A DNA stretch of 64,000 nt from Ilyomonas sp965214235 (GTDB taxonomy: Bacteria > Bacteroidota > Bacteroidia > Chitinophagales > Chitinophagaceae), in contig CBDCBH010000003.1 in assembly GCA_965214235.1 (NCBI GenBank), positions 496,001 to 560,000 on the forward strand, in the 5' to 3' direction. Of this stretch, positions 10,101 to 18,285 are shown piece after piece. A model generated the notes under the pieces. The model worked only from the letters and a program-made list of their open reading frames with translations, searched no databases and was not told the origin of the DNA. Made by a program: the position numbers and the translations under genes. How positions within the stretch are numbered: position 1 is the first letter of the stretch; each line of letters starts with the position of its first letter.

Positions 10101-10174
10101 TGTCATCCGGTATGATTTTGCAAGAACTAACGGTTTGCCTGTTGTCATAGTTGCAAATTCACTTCCGGATGACA
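10101..10174. repeat. Nested inverted-repeat element
   Basis: Outer arms TGTCATCCGG (10101-10110) and CCGGATGACA (10165-10174) are perfect inverted repeats. Inside them TTGCAAGAACTA pairs with TAGTTGCAA. The whole forms an imperfect hairpin of about 74 bases between the sigma-factor stop and its terminator. It could be a structured 3' UTR, a small RNA or a palindromic mobile repeat. Confidence 0.55.
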
Positions 10175-10183
10175 GCCAAATTG

Positions 10184-10222
10184 AAACGGTTTGTTCAACA
10201 GTATTGAGCAAACCGTTTTGTT
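10184..10222 (+). terminator. Rho-independent terminator after the sigma factor
   Basis: Stem AAACGGTTTG (10184-10193) pairs with CAAACCGTTT (10209-10218) and is followed by TTGTTTTG. It lies about 100 bases after the ECF sigma gene, beyond the nested inverted repeat. Confidence 0.7.
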
Positions 10223-10374
10223 TTGTTATTAATTTATAGAGAATATTGTTTTAGTTTTCACAAATGTTAGTTTAAACTTTTTGTTCACCTAAAGTCTGAT
10301 ATATTTAAAAACATTTGTTAGCTTTTGGCACACAGATGGACATAATAAATGATAACCACTATAAAAATACAATT

Positions 10375-11763
10375 ATGAAACAGGGAAAAAAATGGTTACG
10401 AAAATTAGTACCTGTGATGGTATTATTTTTCATTGGTTTTGAGCAAAGCGGTTGTGCGCAAAACAATTACCCCAACAATGATACTTATTCAAACAACGAT
10501 AACAACGGCAATTACGACAATAGCGATCAAGCCTTGATTTCGCCTGATCAGGATGTGAATTATGATAATTTCCACAACGAATTGTCGCCTTATGGTAACT
10601 GGATGAATTATCCTGGATACGGCAATGTTTGGGTTTGCAATATTGCAGGTTTCCGTCCTTATTCTTCAGGCGGACACTGGGCTTACACGCGTTTTGGCTG
10701 GACTTGGGTTTCCGATTACAATTGGGGATGGGCGCCTTTTCACTACGGTCGGTGGTCTTACGCTAATGCTTACGGTTGGTTTTGGGTTCCGGGTTATACC
10801 TGGGGACCGGCCTGGGTTAGCTGGCGCACCGGTGGTGATTATTACGGCTGGGCTCCGCTTGGTCCAGGTTTAAACGTAGGTTTTAATGTAGGCATAGGTA
10901 TTTCTGCAGAAAGCTGGGTGTTTCTGCCACACCGTTATATGGGTTTTAGAAGCCTTAATTCTTACTATGTAAATCGTTCACAAAACGTTACTATCATTCA
11001 TAACACAACTATTATTAACAATACCAACGTTATTAATAATAACCGTTATGTTGTTGGGCCGGATAGAGGTGAAGTTGAAAGATATACCGGGCAACGTGTG
11101 CAGCCACAAAACATTTATGTTTCCAATCAACGCAATGCGGCAGGCCAGGATAGAAACGGAATTCATATGTACAATCCGCAGGTGAATAGCAACAGAGCTT
11201 ACAATGGTAACAATAGAATTAATAATCAGCCGAATACGGCTGCACAAGACAATGTAAGGCAGCAACAACTTAACAGGCAGCAGCCAATGCAGAATGGTGT
11301 TCAGCCGCTACAACAAAACAATCAGCAGCGCCAATTGCAAATGCAACGTCAGCAAAATGGAATAAATAATAACAATGGAAATAATCAACAACGGATTCAG
11401 CAGCCAAATTTTGATCAGCAGCGGCAGCAACAAATGGACCAGCAACGGCAGCAGATGATGAATGAAAGAAGCGAACAGATACAGCAGCAACAGGTTGACC
11501 AAAGAAGGCAACAGATGGAAGCGCAGCGCAACCAAATGTCGCAACAACGCGACCAGCAGATGATGCAGCAACGGCAGCAGGACATGCAACGCCAGCAGCA
11601 AATGCAGCAGCATCAGCAACAGTTTCAACAACAGCAACAAAGGCAACAGCAGTTTCAGCAACGCCCGCAGAGCAATAATTCTAATAGAAGTTATAGCCAG
11701 CCATCAGCCCCTCGTGGTGGTGGCGGAAACGGCGGTGGTAATAATAGCAGAAGAAGAAATTAA
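10375..11763 (+). CDS. Secreted DUF6600-like protein with Gln-rich tail
   Basis: A 462-residue exported protein. Residues 1-25 form a signal sequence ending SGCAQ, possibly a lipobox, although the -3 position is unusual. Residues about 60-190 are Trp/Tyr/Gly-rich repeats (WAYTRFGWTWVSDYNWGW, YGRWSYANAYGWFWVPGY), the pattern of DUF6600 proteins. Residues about 290-450 are extremely Gln-rich low complexity (QQ, QRQQ runs), with a final Gly/Asn/Arg tail. The role is unknown; surface or envelope-structural is inference. The start at 10375 was chosen over 10315 because the signal peptide begins there. It ends at a strong terminator. Confidence 0.75.
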   Translation: MKQGKKWLRKLVPVMVLFFIGFEQSGCAQNNYPNNDTYSNNDNNGNYDNSDQALISPDQDVNYDNFHNELSPYGNWMNYPGYGNVWVCNIAGFRPYSSGGHWAYTRFGWTWVSDYNWGWAPFHYGRWSYANAYGWFWVPGYTWGPAWVSWRTGGDYYGWAPLGPGLNVGFNVGIGISAESWVFLPHRYMGFRSLNSYYVNRSQNVTIIHNTTIINNTNVINNNRYVVGPDRGEVERYTGQRVQPQNIYVSNQRNAAGQDRNGIHMYNPQVNSNRAYNGNNRINNQPNTAAQDNVRQQQLNRQQPMQNGVQPLQQNNQQRQLQMQRQQNGINNNNGNNQQRIQQPNFDQQRQQQMDQQRQQMMNERSEQIQQQQVDQRRQQMEAQRNQMSQQRDQQMMQQRQQDMQRQQQMQQHQQQFQQQQQRQQQFQQRPQSNNSNRSYSQPSAPRGGGGNGGGNNSRRRN

Positions 11764-11778
11764 AAGTAAAATCTAATT

Positions 11779-11815
11779 AAAACAAAGGCTATCAACATTT
11801 GATAGCCTTTGTTTT
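11779..11815. terminator. Strong bidirectional terminator
   Basis: A perfect 17-bp stem with a CAT loop: AAAACAAAGGCTATCAA (11779-11795) and TTGATAGCCTTTGTTTT (11799-11815). It follows the Gln-rich protein gene, which faces the convergent amidotransferase gene. Confidence 0.88.
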
Positions 11816-11972
11816 AATATAAATAAAATGTTGTTGTACTTAGACACTGAATTTTTAAATGTACAAGTGAGATTTTTATTTCTTTACTTTTAAAAGTGCA
11901 GTAAAAACAAATCAATACTGCACATAAAGATGTAATATAAAATTGTAGGCTTTAAAACTATTAAAAACTTGT

Positions 11973-12797
11973 TTATACCATTGCCATTTGCTCAACTGCC
12001 ATATTTAGAAAGTTTGGCAAAATACGATTGTGCGTGAACATAATTTTATCAGGATCATTCAACTGTTCAATCATGCTTTTCCATTTTTCTTCACCATGAT
12101 TTTCAATAACAGTTTTCTTTTTATCATCCCGTTTTAAATACATGCTCATACCTTCCGCATCAGCTTCAGGATGAAACTGCGTACCAATCATATACTCGCT
12201 AAACCGAATTGCCATTATGGCTCTTTCATAAGCCAGATGCGGGCGGTCTTTTTCAATGGCCAACACTACTGCGCCTTTTTTTGAAAGCCCGCTTTCGTTG
12301 GGTTGTATCACCTGGTAATCGCGGCTGTCAACGGCATAAAACGGATCCGTTAAACCATCAAACACCGGCTCATTAGCGGCGCTTTGCAGCATGTAAATAG
12401 GAAACACGCCAAACGCTGTTGAATTGCGTTTGCAAACATTTGCAATACCAAAGTAACGGCACGCTAACTGAAAGCTGTGGCAAATAAAAAACACATGCTT
12501 TTTTGGAAAGCTGTCCTCGTTGCTGTTATAATTTTCAACCGAATGTATCCAGGCAAAAAAACGATTTTCCCACTCGCTGCCTTTGCTTTCTAAAGGTGAT
12601 CCGGGGCCGCCGCTGGATATAAAAATATCGTAGCTCAAATCCGGCAACTCCAGCCTTTGGCGTACATCAAATTCCTTTACTTCAATTTTATATTGAGCTG
12701 CTTCACTCCATTGGTTCAAAATTTCCCGAACGCATCGCATTCCCTGGTTTGCATAACCATCGTTCATATCCAACACTGCAATTCTGTATTTCGTCAT
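11973..12797 (-). CDS. Class I glutamine amidotransferase-like protein
   Basis: A 274-residue GATase1 domain protein, which normally hydrolyses glutamine or a gamma-glutamyl bond to deliver ammonia. The triad is visible: nucleophile Cys in FFICHSFQLACRYFG near residue 107 and His/Glu in GTQFHPEAD near 205-208. ISSGGPGSP near 61-69 is the conserved glycine turn of the family. No synthetase partner is adjacent, so the acceptor is unknown; stand-alone members are related to GMP synthase and gamma-glutamyl peptidase types. A -7 box TAAATTTG lies 20 bases upstream on the minus strand (12824-12817). Confidence 0.85.
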   Translation of the reverse strand: MTKYRIAVLDMNDGYANQGMRCVREILNQWSEAAQYKIEVKEFDVRQRLELPDLSYDIFISSGGPGSPLESKGSEWENRFFAWIHSVENYNSNEDSFPKKHVFFICHSFQLACRYFGIANVCKRNSTAFGVFPIYMLQSAANEPVFDGLTDPFYAVDSRDYQVIQPNESGLSKKGAVVLAIEKDRPHLAYERAIMAIRFSEYMIGTQFHPEADAEGMSMYLKRDDKKKTVIENHGEEKWKSMIEQLNDPDKIMFTHNRILPNFLNMAVEQMAMV

Positions 12798-12816
12798 TTT
12801 AAAAAATTATAAACTG

Positions 12817-12824
12817 CAAATTTA
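12817..12824 (-). promoter_or_regulatory. Candidate -7 box of the amidotransferase gene
   Basis: TAAATTTG read on the minus strand (12824 to 12817), matching TAnnTTTG, 20 bases before the start codon at 12797. No convincing -33 TTG was found. Confidence 0.45.
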
Positions 12825-12844
12825 GTTCTTTCAGAAAAAATTTA

Positions 12845-13663
12845 TCATTTCTCTGTTGAATTTAATCTGCCACGAAAACAAAGTGTTAGTATGAATGGCA
12901 GCGTTTCAAAATATGGAATGCGCATAACAAAATAATCTGCCATTAAAAAAATGAAGTAAATAATAACGAGAAAAAAATCAAACTTTTTTGTAAAAAAGCC
13001 AACAACAAAACTCAATTCCATCAACATAACAACAAGGTACATAAGGTAAGATAACAAGGTATGATTGATGAAAAGCTGATACAAATCAGACAGCCGGTAA
13101 GCAGATGAATTTGTCAGCATTTCTTTATGCTGCTCCAACAAAACAGCGCTTAACTGAACCGAATTAAAAATGCTTTTGTTTATAATTTTCCATACTCCTG
13201 CCGAAACAAAAAAGTATAAAAAAAAGTAACGGATGCCATCAAATAAAATAAAAAACGCTTCTTCTTTTTTAGGTATAAAAACAATTGGAAAAAGAAGCCA
13301 AACAATAAAAATAGTATAGGAGCTGATAGGAAATAAAAAATAACACTGCAGGTAAACCCAGTTTACAACGAGAACATAAATTGCAGCAAAAGAAAGCCAT
13401 TTTGGTTTTGTGTAAGAAAGGATTAGCAACGATAAAGGAGCTGTATAAAACAAAACATCAAACAACAAAAACTGTTTGGTTTGTAGCAGCCATTGGTGAA
13501 TGCCGGTTTGCATAAACAACCAGCTAAACACATCAAATGTATTGTAAATAAATAAAGGCTGTTGCTGATACAGCAACATGTTATTGTACCATTTAAAAAC
13601 AAAAAGCCCATAAAAAATAATGCAGTAATAGTTAATGATGATATGCCTGAATGAACGCTTCAT
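12845..13663 (-). CDS. Polytopic membrane protein, unknown function
   Basis: A 272-residue, highly hydrophobic protein with about seven or eight predicted transmembrane segments and many aromatic residues (for example FFLYFFVSAGVWKIINKSIF near 145-165). The layout resembles HTTM/DoxX-like membrane proteins, but no signature residues can be claimed. Its start overlaps the stop of the upstream gene (ATGA-type overlap at 13660-13663), so the two are translationally coupled and probably form one complex or pathway. I do not recognise a substrate. Confidence 0.7.
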   Translation of the reverse strand: MKRSFRHIIINYYCIIFYGLFVFKWYNNMLLYQQQPLFIYNTFDVFSWLFMQTGIHQWLLQTKQFLLFDVLFYTAPLSLLILSYTKPKWLSFAAIYVLVVNWVYLQCYFLFPISSYTIFIVWLLFPIVFIPKKEEAFFILFDGIRYFFLYFFVSAGVWKIINKSIFNSVQLSAVLLEQHKEMLTNSSAYRLSDLYQLFINHTLLSYLMYLVVMLMELSFVVGFFTKKFDFFLVIIYFIFLMADYFVMRIPYFETLPFILTLCFRGRLNSTEK

Positions 13664-14142
13664 CTCCTATGTAAATACCTCCTATTTTGTTGATAAAAAA
13701 CGGTGCGATATTGAATGATCGCATCCTTATTTTGTAAATGCAGTAAACGAATGATGCGCTGTTTGTACCATTCAGCAAACTGTTGCTGCGAAATTTGATT
13801 TGTGTACAAAGCAGAATCATTAGTATGCATGAATCGCTTTATGGTTGTGTTGTAAATAAGGCTGTTCCAGTGTTGCTCATTTTGGTATTGAACGATAGGC
13901 AGTACGATATTATCCCAGCCATTAGGTGTAAAGTTTTTCGACTGCAATGGCTCTCCGTTTACAGTTACTTCTGTTACCTGATAAGTTGTTGTAAAATGAA
14001 ACGGCAACGAGAACATATCGTAATGATAGAATGGCGAAAACTCAACACCATGCTTATAATTAATGAAGAGTTGCGCACTTGCAAAAAGAGCAGTAAATAC
14101 AAACCACAATTTGCTTTGCTTGTATAATTTTTTCAAATACAT
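13660..14142 (-). CDS. Membrane-anchored partner protein, unknown function
   Basis: 160 residues with one N-terminal hydrophobic segment (LWFVFTALFASAQLFI, about 12-27) and a soluble, probably periplasmic remainder that has aromatic and basic stretches. No known domain was recognised. It overlaps the following polytopic membrane gene by four bases and was very likely encoded with it as a pair. Upstream lies the terminator of the M42 peptidase gene, so this pair has its own promoter. Confidence 0.65.
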   Translation of the reverse strand: MYLKKLYKQSKLWFVFTALFASAQLFINYKHGVEFSPFYHYDMFSLPFHFTTTYQVTEVTVNGEPLQSKNFTPNGWDNIVLPIVQYQNEQHWNSLIYNTTIKRFMHTNDSALYTNQISQQQFAEWYKQRIIRLLHLQNKDAIIQYRTVFYQQNRRYLHRR

Positions 14143-14151
14143 AAATAAAAA

Positions 14152-14172
14152 TACCGCGCCAAAAACGCGGTA
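14152..14172 (-). terminator. Terminator of the M42 peptidase gene
   Basis: Arms TACCGCG (14152-14158) and CGCGGTA (14166-14172) with a seven-base loop. On the minus strand they are followed by a TTTTTATTTA run, about 30 bases after the stop at 14203. Confidence 0.75.
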
Positions 14173-14202
14173 CAGAGATACTATTTTATAACAAGATAGG
14201 GT

Positions 14203-15321
14203 TTACAAATAACTCAAATCCGTTTCGGGTGAAAGGGTTAGTAAGGTTTCATATATCAACCGAATGGTATTTTCAATATCATCTTTATGAAGCATTTCAA
14301 CGGTTGTGTGCATGTAGCGCAATGGTATTGAAATTAACACACTCGGGCAACCATCATTAGCGTAAGCGAAACTATCGGTATCGGTTCCGGTGCTGCGGCT
14401 TACAGCGCGGTTTTGCACAGCAATGTTTTTCTTTTCAGCCACATCAAGCACCAGGTTCAAAAGCTTGTTATGCACCGCCGGCCCGTACGCCAGCGAAGGT
14501 CCTTTGCCACAGGCAACATCGCCTTCAATTGTTTTGTTTATCATTGGCGTTTGCGTATCGTGCGTAACATCTGTAATAACAGCAATGTTTGGCTTAATAC
14601 GGCGTGCAATCATCTCTGCACCGCGCAAGCCAATCTCTTCCTGCACAGCGTTCACAATGTACAACCCATAAGGTAAGCTAATGTTATTTTCTTTTAATAA
14701 ACGCGCCACTTCGGCAATCATAAAACCACCTACTCGGTTATCAAAAGCACGCCCGATGAACGAGTTGTTTGCCAGCTCATCAAAGCCATCCTGGTAAGTA
14801 ACCACAGCGCCTATATGAACGCCTAATTCTTCTACTTCCTTTTTGCTTCGCGCACCGCAATCAAGCCACAAATTTTCAACTTTCGGCACCGGTTCTTTTG
14901 TATCGTTATTACTTAATCTTGTGTGAATAGCTGGCCAGCCAAATACTGCTTTAACAGGTTTGTTTTTACCCCAAATCCAAACACGCATGGAAGGTGCAAT
15001 TTGATGGTCAACACCACCGTTTCTTTTTAAATAAATAAATCCCTGATCAGTAATGTAATTTACAAACCAGCTAATTTCATCGGCGTGCGCTTCAATCACC
15101 ACTTTAAACGGCGCATCAGGATTGATAACGCCAACCGCTGTTCCGTAAGGGTCGGTAAACTGCGAATGAATGTACGGTTGTAAATAATTGAGCCACATGC
15201 GCTGCCCGCTGCTTTCAAAACCAACCGGCGAGGCATTGTTAATATAGTTTTTTAAAAAGGCAAGCGATTGTTCGGTAAGTATGGGTTTTTTCTCCTGATG
15301 TGTTTCTTTTTGTTTCGCCAT
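14203..15321 (-). CDS. M42 family metallo-aminopeptidase / endoglucanase-like
   Basis: A 372-residue cytosolic di-metal aminopeptidase of peptidase family M42 (tetrahedral, TET-like). The metal and catalytic motifs are visible: EAHADEISW near residue 75-83 (His and Asp), RAFDNRVGG near 190 (bridging Asp), the VQEEIGLRGA pair of glutamates near 225 (general base and ligand), and VITDVTHDTQ near 250. A late His is present in IPLRYMHTTVEM. The role is trimming of peptides in the cytosol (family knowledge). A promoter with TTG and TACCTTTG lies upstream at 15351-15382. Confidence 0.92.
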   Translation of the reverse strand: MAKQKETHQEKKPILTEQSLAFLKNYINNASPVGFESSGQRMWLNYLQPYIHSQFTDPYGTAVGVINPDAPFKVVIEAHADEISWFVNYITDQGFIYLKRNGGVDHQIAPSMRVWIWGKNKPVKAVFGWPAIHTRLSNNDTKEPVPKVENLWLDCGARSKKEVEELGVHIGAVVTYQDGFDELANNSFIGRAFDNRVGGFMIAEVARLLKENNISLPYGLYIVNAVQEEIGLRGAEMIARRIKPNIAVITDVTHDTQTPMINKTIEGDVACGKGPSLAYGPAVHNKLLNLVLDVAEKKNIAVQNRAVSRSTGTDTDSFAYANDGCPSVLISIPLRYMHTTVEMLHKDDIENTIRLIYETLLTLSPETDLSYL

Positions 15322-15350
15322 ATTTAGTTTTTAATTTATTGGAAAGCGGG

Positions 15351-15382
15351 CAAAGGTAAGGTGTGATGATTTATTCTGCCAA
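15351..15382 (-). promoter_or_regulatory. Probable promoter of the M42 peptidase gene
   Basis: On the minus strand, TTG (15382-15380) and TACCTTTG (15358-15351) are separated by 21 bases, a Bacteroidota -33/-7 pair, 29 bases before the start codon. It overlaps the 3' end of the UbiA-like gene. Confidence 0.5.
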
Positions 15383-16282
15383 CATCATAGCGGCAATACC
15401 AAATGCAGCTTTTAAAAGAAGCAACCCATCAATGATAATGAGATAATACAAAATTCCTTTGCGGCGGCGAAGCGATGCCGCCGCAATAAACAACAATAAA
15501 AAAGGAACTGCATTGATAACGATTTGCAGTACTGAAAACTGCTTTAAAAAAGCAAAAAAAAGGAACGATAAAAAACTAACTATTGCCAATGGAAGCAAAA
15601 TAAAAAAAATGGTGCGGCGCAAACCTTTTGTTACCACAAATGTTTTAAGATGATAGTTATGATCGGCAGCAAAATCTTTTATATCAAACATAATTGCGAT
15701 AGCCGTTGTAAACAACCAGTTGGTAAAAAAATAACAGGCTTCAGCAAAAGAAAAATGAAAGGTTTGATGCGTTTGCAGCGCATGAAAAAGCAGGGGATAA
15801 ATTACAATCGTACCTGTGCAAACAAAGCCAATAATAAAGGGTTTTAGCCAGGCAATGTTGCGGAGTTTAAAGCGAAAACGGGCAGGAAAAATAACATCGT
15901 AATACAGCAAAGCAAGGAAAGGAAACAACAACAAAAGCAACCAGTTTTGAATGCCGAAAGCGGCAATGGCAGCGCCATAATTTATCAATACATAAATGCA
16001 AATGCCAACGATTGCAACGGTAAAAAAAAGCTGTGTAAAAAAAATAAGCTGTTTGTTTTTATAATACCAAATGGTTCGCGGGTTAGATGTTTGCGTGGTT
16101 GTATAATCGCCTATGTAAGCGTGCGTATAATACACAACAACCGATAAAAAAATGAGTAAATAAAAACTTGAATCCGTAATGTAAAATCCGTTTTTTACAG
16201 CAGTTTCAAAGGAAAGCGCAACAATGCAAAACGCCAGATAATAATTTCCGAATAAAACAAAACGCGCAAGTTTCCACAGCAA
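15371..16282 (-). CDS. UbiA-like membrane protein (prenyltransferase superfamily), divergent
   Basis: A 303-residue integral membrane protein with about eight or nine transmembrane segments. It resembles UbiA-type prenyltransferases: the second Asp-rich motif appears as MFDIKDFAADHNYHLKTF near residues 198-215. The first motif (NDxxDxxxD) is not intact; the corresponding loop reads YTHAYIGDYTTT near 52-63. It may therefore be a diverged enzyme or have lost activity. It starts two bases after the lipoprotein stop at 16285, so the two are cotranscribed. Confidence 0.6.
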   Translation of the reverse strand: MLWKLARFVLFGNYYLAFCIVALSFETAVKNGFYITDSSFYLLIFLSVVVYYTHAYIGDYTTTQTSNPRTIWYYKNKQLIFFTQLFFTVAIVGICIYVLINYGAAIAAFGIQNWLLLLLFPFLALLYYDVIFPARFRFKLRNIAWLKPFIIGFVCTGTIVIYPLLFHALQTHQTFHFSFAEACYFFTNWLFTTAIAIMFDIKDFAADHNYHLKTFVVTKGLRRTIFFILLPLAIVSFLSFLFFAFLKQFSVLQIVINAVPFLLLFIAAASLRRRKGILYYLIIIDGLLLLKAAFGIAAMMLAE

Positions 16283-16284
16283 GG

Positions 16285-16716
16285 TTATCCTTTTAGTAAC
16301 TTAATAGTTGGCGATTTTACCGTATCGCTTGTATGCCCTGCCCTATCTTTTATCCAAAACCTGAAATAGCAGGAATCATCCCGGTTGGTACATCCTCCAA
16401 AATCGGTTCCGTAGGTTACAGTAATATCAATTTCGGCTTTCAAATCTTTTTGGCTTGTAAAATTAGGAACCGTATTGGGCGCTAACAGGTAACCATCTGC
16501 GCCGCAGGTAAACGAATTTTTTTCAAGCCACATCGTATCCTGAATATCACCTTCCTTATCTGTAACTTCAAATTTAAATTGCAGGGTTGCACCTTGCGGA
16601 AACTCTTGCCCGTTTACGCTTTTAAATGTGAGTTTGGGTGTTGAGCTATAAGTGTCTTTCGAGCAGGTAACTATTATTAACAGGCATGTGGCAACTATCA
16701 ATATTTTTGCTTTCAT
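16285..16716 (-). CDS. Small lipoprotein, unknown function
   Basis: 143 residues. The N-terminus is a lipoprotein signal peptide (KILIVATCLLIIVTCSK) with the lipobox IVTC placing the lipidated Cys near residue 18. The mature part is beta-rich with three further cysteines (FTCGADGY, GGCTNRDDSCYF), and resembles single immunoglobulin-like periplasmic modules. Function unknown. It is the first gene of a two-gene unit with the UbiA-like gene and is divergent from the LuxE-like gene. A -7 box TACATTTG is 20 bases upstream (16744-16737, minus strand). Confidence 0.75.
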   Translation of the reverse strand: MKAKILIVATCLLIIVTCSKDTYSSTPKLTFKSVNGQEFPQGATLQFKFEVTDKEGDIQDTMWLEKNSFTCGADGYLLAPNTVPNFTSQKDLKAEIDITVTYGTDFGGCTNRDDSCYFRFWIKDRAGHTSDTVKSPTIKLLKG

Positions 16717-16736
16717 TTATGTCTTAATCTATCGTT

Positions 16737-16744
16737 CAAATGTA
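16737..16744 (-). promoter_or_regulatory. Candidate -7 box of the lipoprotein/UbiA-like unit
   Basis: TACATTTG on the minus strand (16744 to 16737) fits TAnnTTTG and lies 20 bases before the ATG at 16716. The -33 element was not identified. Confidence 0.45.
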
Positions 16745-16759
16745 AACAAAACAAATGGG

Positions 16760-17746
16760 GTGTTTAGTGTGAAAGAGTTTTTTGTTAACAATATTTTTCA
16801 GCAGAGCAGCTTTGATGAAAGTGTTGCCATCCGCTTATTTCATCATCAATACCACAACAATCAAGTGTATCATGAATGGTGTAATTTATTATGCATCAAT
16901 CCATCAGCCATAACCCAAATACAGCACATTCCGTTTCTTCCCATCTCTTTTTTTAAAACCCATAATGTAACAACAGGAACGTTTTCGCCCCAAATTATTT
17001 TTACCAGCAGCGGCACAACAGGAATTATGCAGAGCAAGCATTTTGTAAGAGATGCTTCGCTTTACAAACAAAGTTTTGTAACTGCTTTTGAACAATTTTA
17101 TGGAGACATAAAAAACCTGTGTATCATTGGTTTGCTTCCCTCCTATCTGGAACGCGATGGCTCTTCGCTGGTGTTTATGGTTGATGAACTGATACAATTA
17201 TCAAAACACTCGCAAAGTGGTTTTTATTTATACCATTTTGAAAAATTACAAACCACCTTGCAACAGTTAGAAGCGGCAAAACAAAAAACTCTTTTAATTG
17301 GTGTAACCTACGCCCTGCTTGAATTTGCGCTTACCTGTCCAATGCCATTACATTGCACTACTATTATGGAAACGGGTGGTATGAAAGGTAGAAAAGAAGA
17401 GATGACACGTGAGGAAGTTCACCATATTTTAAAGAAGGCTTTTGGTTTACAAAGTATTCATTCGGAATATGGAATGACGGAGCTGATGAGCCAGGCATAT
17501 GCAAAAGAAAACGGTGTTTATCATTGTCCGCCGTGGATGAGAATGATGATAAGAAATGAAGATGACCCAATGCAAGTTTCATTATCTGGTAAGGGCGTTT
17601 TCAATATTATTGATCTTGCGAACGTTGATAGCTGCGCTTTTATTGCTACCGATGATGCGGGCATAGTTTACGATAACGGCAGTTTTGAAGTATTGGGACG
17701 AATTGATAACAGCGACCTGCGAGGTTGCAGCTTGCTAACTTTGTAA
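16760..17746 (+). CDS. LuxE/PaaK-like acyl-protein synthetase (acyl-adenylate ligase)
   Basis: Member of the adenylate-forming superfamily related to LuxE. The phosphate-binding loop IFTSSGTTGIMQSKHF is clear (about residue 80 of the shorter form), as are METGGMKGRKEEMTREE and SEYGMTELMSQAY, the A5-like motif. The frame is open from 16652, but that start would overlap the divergent lipoprotein gene; GTG at 16760 gives 328 residues, which I take to be the usual length of the stand-alone Bacteroidota forms. It should activate a carboxylic acid as acyl-AMP, perhaps for transfer to a protein thiol. Its acceptor is not encoded nearby. Confidence 0.75.
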   Translation: MFSVKEFFVNNIFQQSSFDESVAIRLFHHQYHNNQVYHEWCNLLCINPSAITQIQHIPFLPISFFKTHNVTTGTFSPQIIFTSSGTTGIMQSKHFVRDASLYKQSFVTAFEQFYGDIKNLCIIGLLPSYLERDGSSLVFMVDELIQLSKHSQSGFYLYHFEKLQTTLQQLEAAKQKTLLIGVTYALLEFALTCPMPLHCTTIMETGGMKGRKEEMTREEVHHILKKAFGLQSIHSEYGMTELMSQAYAKENGVYHCPPWMRMMIRNEDDPMQVSLSGKGVFNIIDLANVDSCAFIATDDAGIVYDNGSFEVLGRIDNSDLRGCSLLTL

Positions 17747-17752
17747 AAATGG

Positions 17753-17784
17753 TTTGCGCAAACAACCTTCCTTATTTATATTTG
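17753..17784 (+). promoter_or_regulatory. Promoter of tRNA-Leu
   Basis: TTTG (17753-17756) and TATATTTG (17777-17784) with 20 bases between them form a full Bacteroidota promoter. The tRNA begins 21 bases after the -7 box. The -33 element lies just after the stop of the LuxE-like gene. Confidence 0.72.
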
Positions 17785-17804
17785 CAGCCCTGAAACATTC
17801 ACTT

Positions 17805-17888
17805 GCCCAGGTGGCGAAATTGGTAGACGCACTGTGTTCAGGTCGCAGCGTTCGAAAGGATGTGCTGGTTCGAATCCAGTCCTGGGCA
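17805..17888 (+). tRNA. tRNA-Leu (anticodon CAG)
   Basis: Acceptor arms GCCCAGG (17805-17811) and CCTGGGC (17881-17887) pair perfectly, with A as discriminator at 17888. The anticodon stem CTGTG/CGCAG encloses the loop TTCAGGT, giving anticodon CAG. The T arm contains GGTTCGAATCC, and a long variable arm is present, as required for leucine (class II). CCA is not encoded. Length 84 bases. Confidence 0.95.
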
Positions 17889-17943
17889 CTTAAATATTTT
17901 ATCAGGCACTTATTTCAAACGAGTTTGATAAATATTCAGTAGC

Positions 17944-18004
17944 AAAAAAGTAACAAAATTTGAGAAGTAAGATGACACTTGCTTGTGAAGTTTGTTACTT
18001 TTTT
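17944..18004 (+). terminator. Long-loop hairpin after tRNA-Leu
   Basis: Perfect 14-bp arms AAAAAAGTAACAAA (17944-17957) and TTTGTTACTTTTTT (17991-18004), with a 33-base loop and a T run. Probably the tRNA transcript terminator. Confidence 0.55.
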
Positions 18005-18249
18005 TATGTAACAAACTTTTTAGTTGTTCTGCGTTCTTTTTGTTCCTTTTGTTTTTATTCTGATTAAGATAAATTTTTTTGACATAACGAGAGTTGGAAG
18101 GCAATTTCAATCTCAAAAAAATCTCTGGAAAATATCTACCCTTATACATAGCTTACTCAAGGTTCATTTATTCATCTATATTTATAAACGATTAAGTCTC
18201 TTAGGTTTTACTGTAACATGATCAAACTCAATGAAAACATGAAATGAAT

Positions 18250-18285
18250 AAAGGAGTGCCTGTGATACAGGAGCCTTTTTATTAT
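18250..18285 (+). terminator. Weak hairpin terminator
   Basis: Two-part stem AAAGG...CCTGT (18250-18263) with ACAGG...CCTTT (18267-18278), unequal internal loops and a TTTTTATTAT tail. It lies in the tRNA-susC gap and may end a read-through transcript. Confidence 0.4.

Noticed and set aside
11308..11661. Leu-rich frame of 117 residues opposite the Gln-rich region
   Set aside because: Antisense shadow of CAG/CAA repeats, which read as Leu codons on the other strand.
17805..18004. Integration site (att) at the 3' end of tRNA-Leu
   Set aside because: No integrase gene and no second copy of the tRNA 3' end in the window.
17910..18221. Opposite small frames downstream of tRNA-Leu
   Set aside because: They overlap each other and a hairpin; composition is biased to Lys or Phe from AT-rich DNA.
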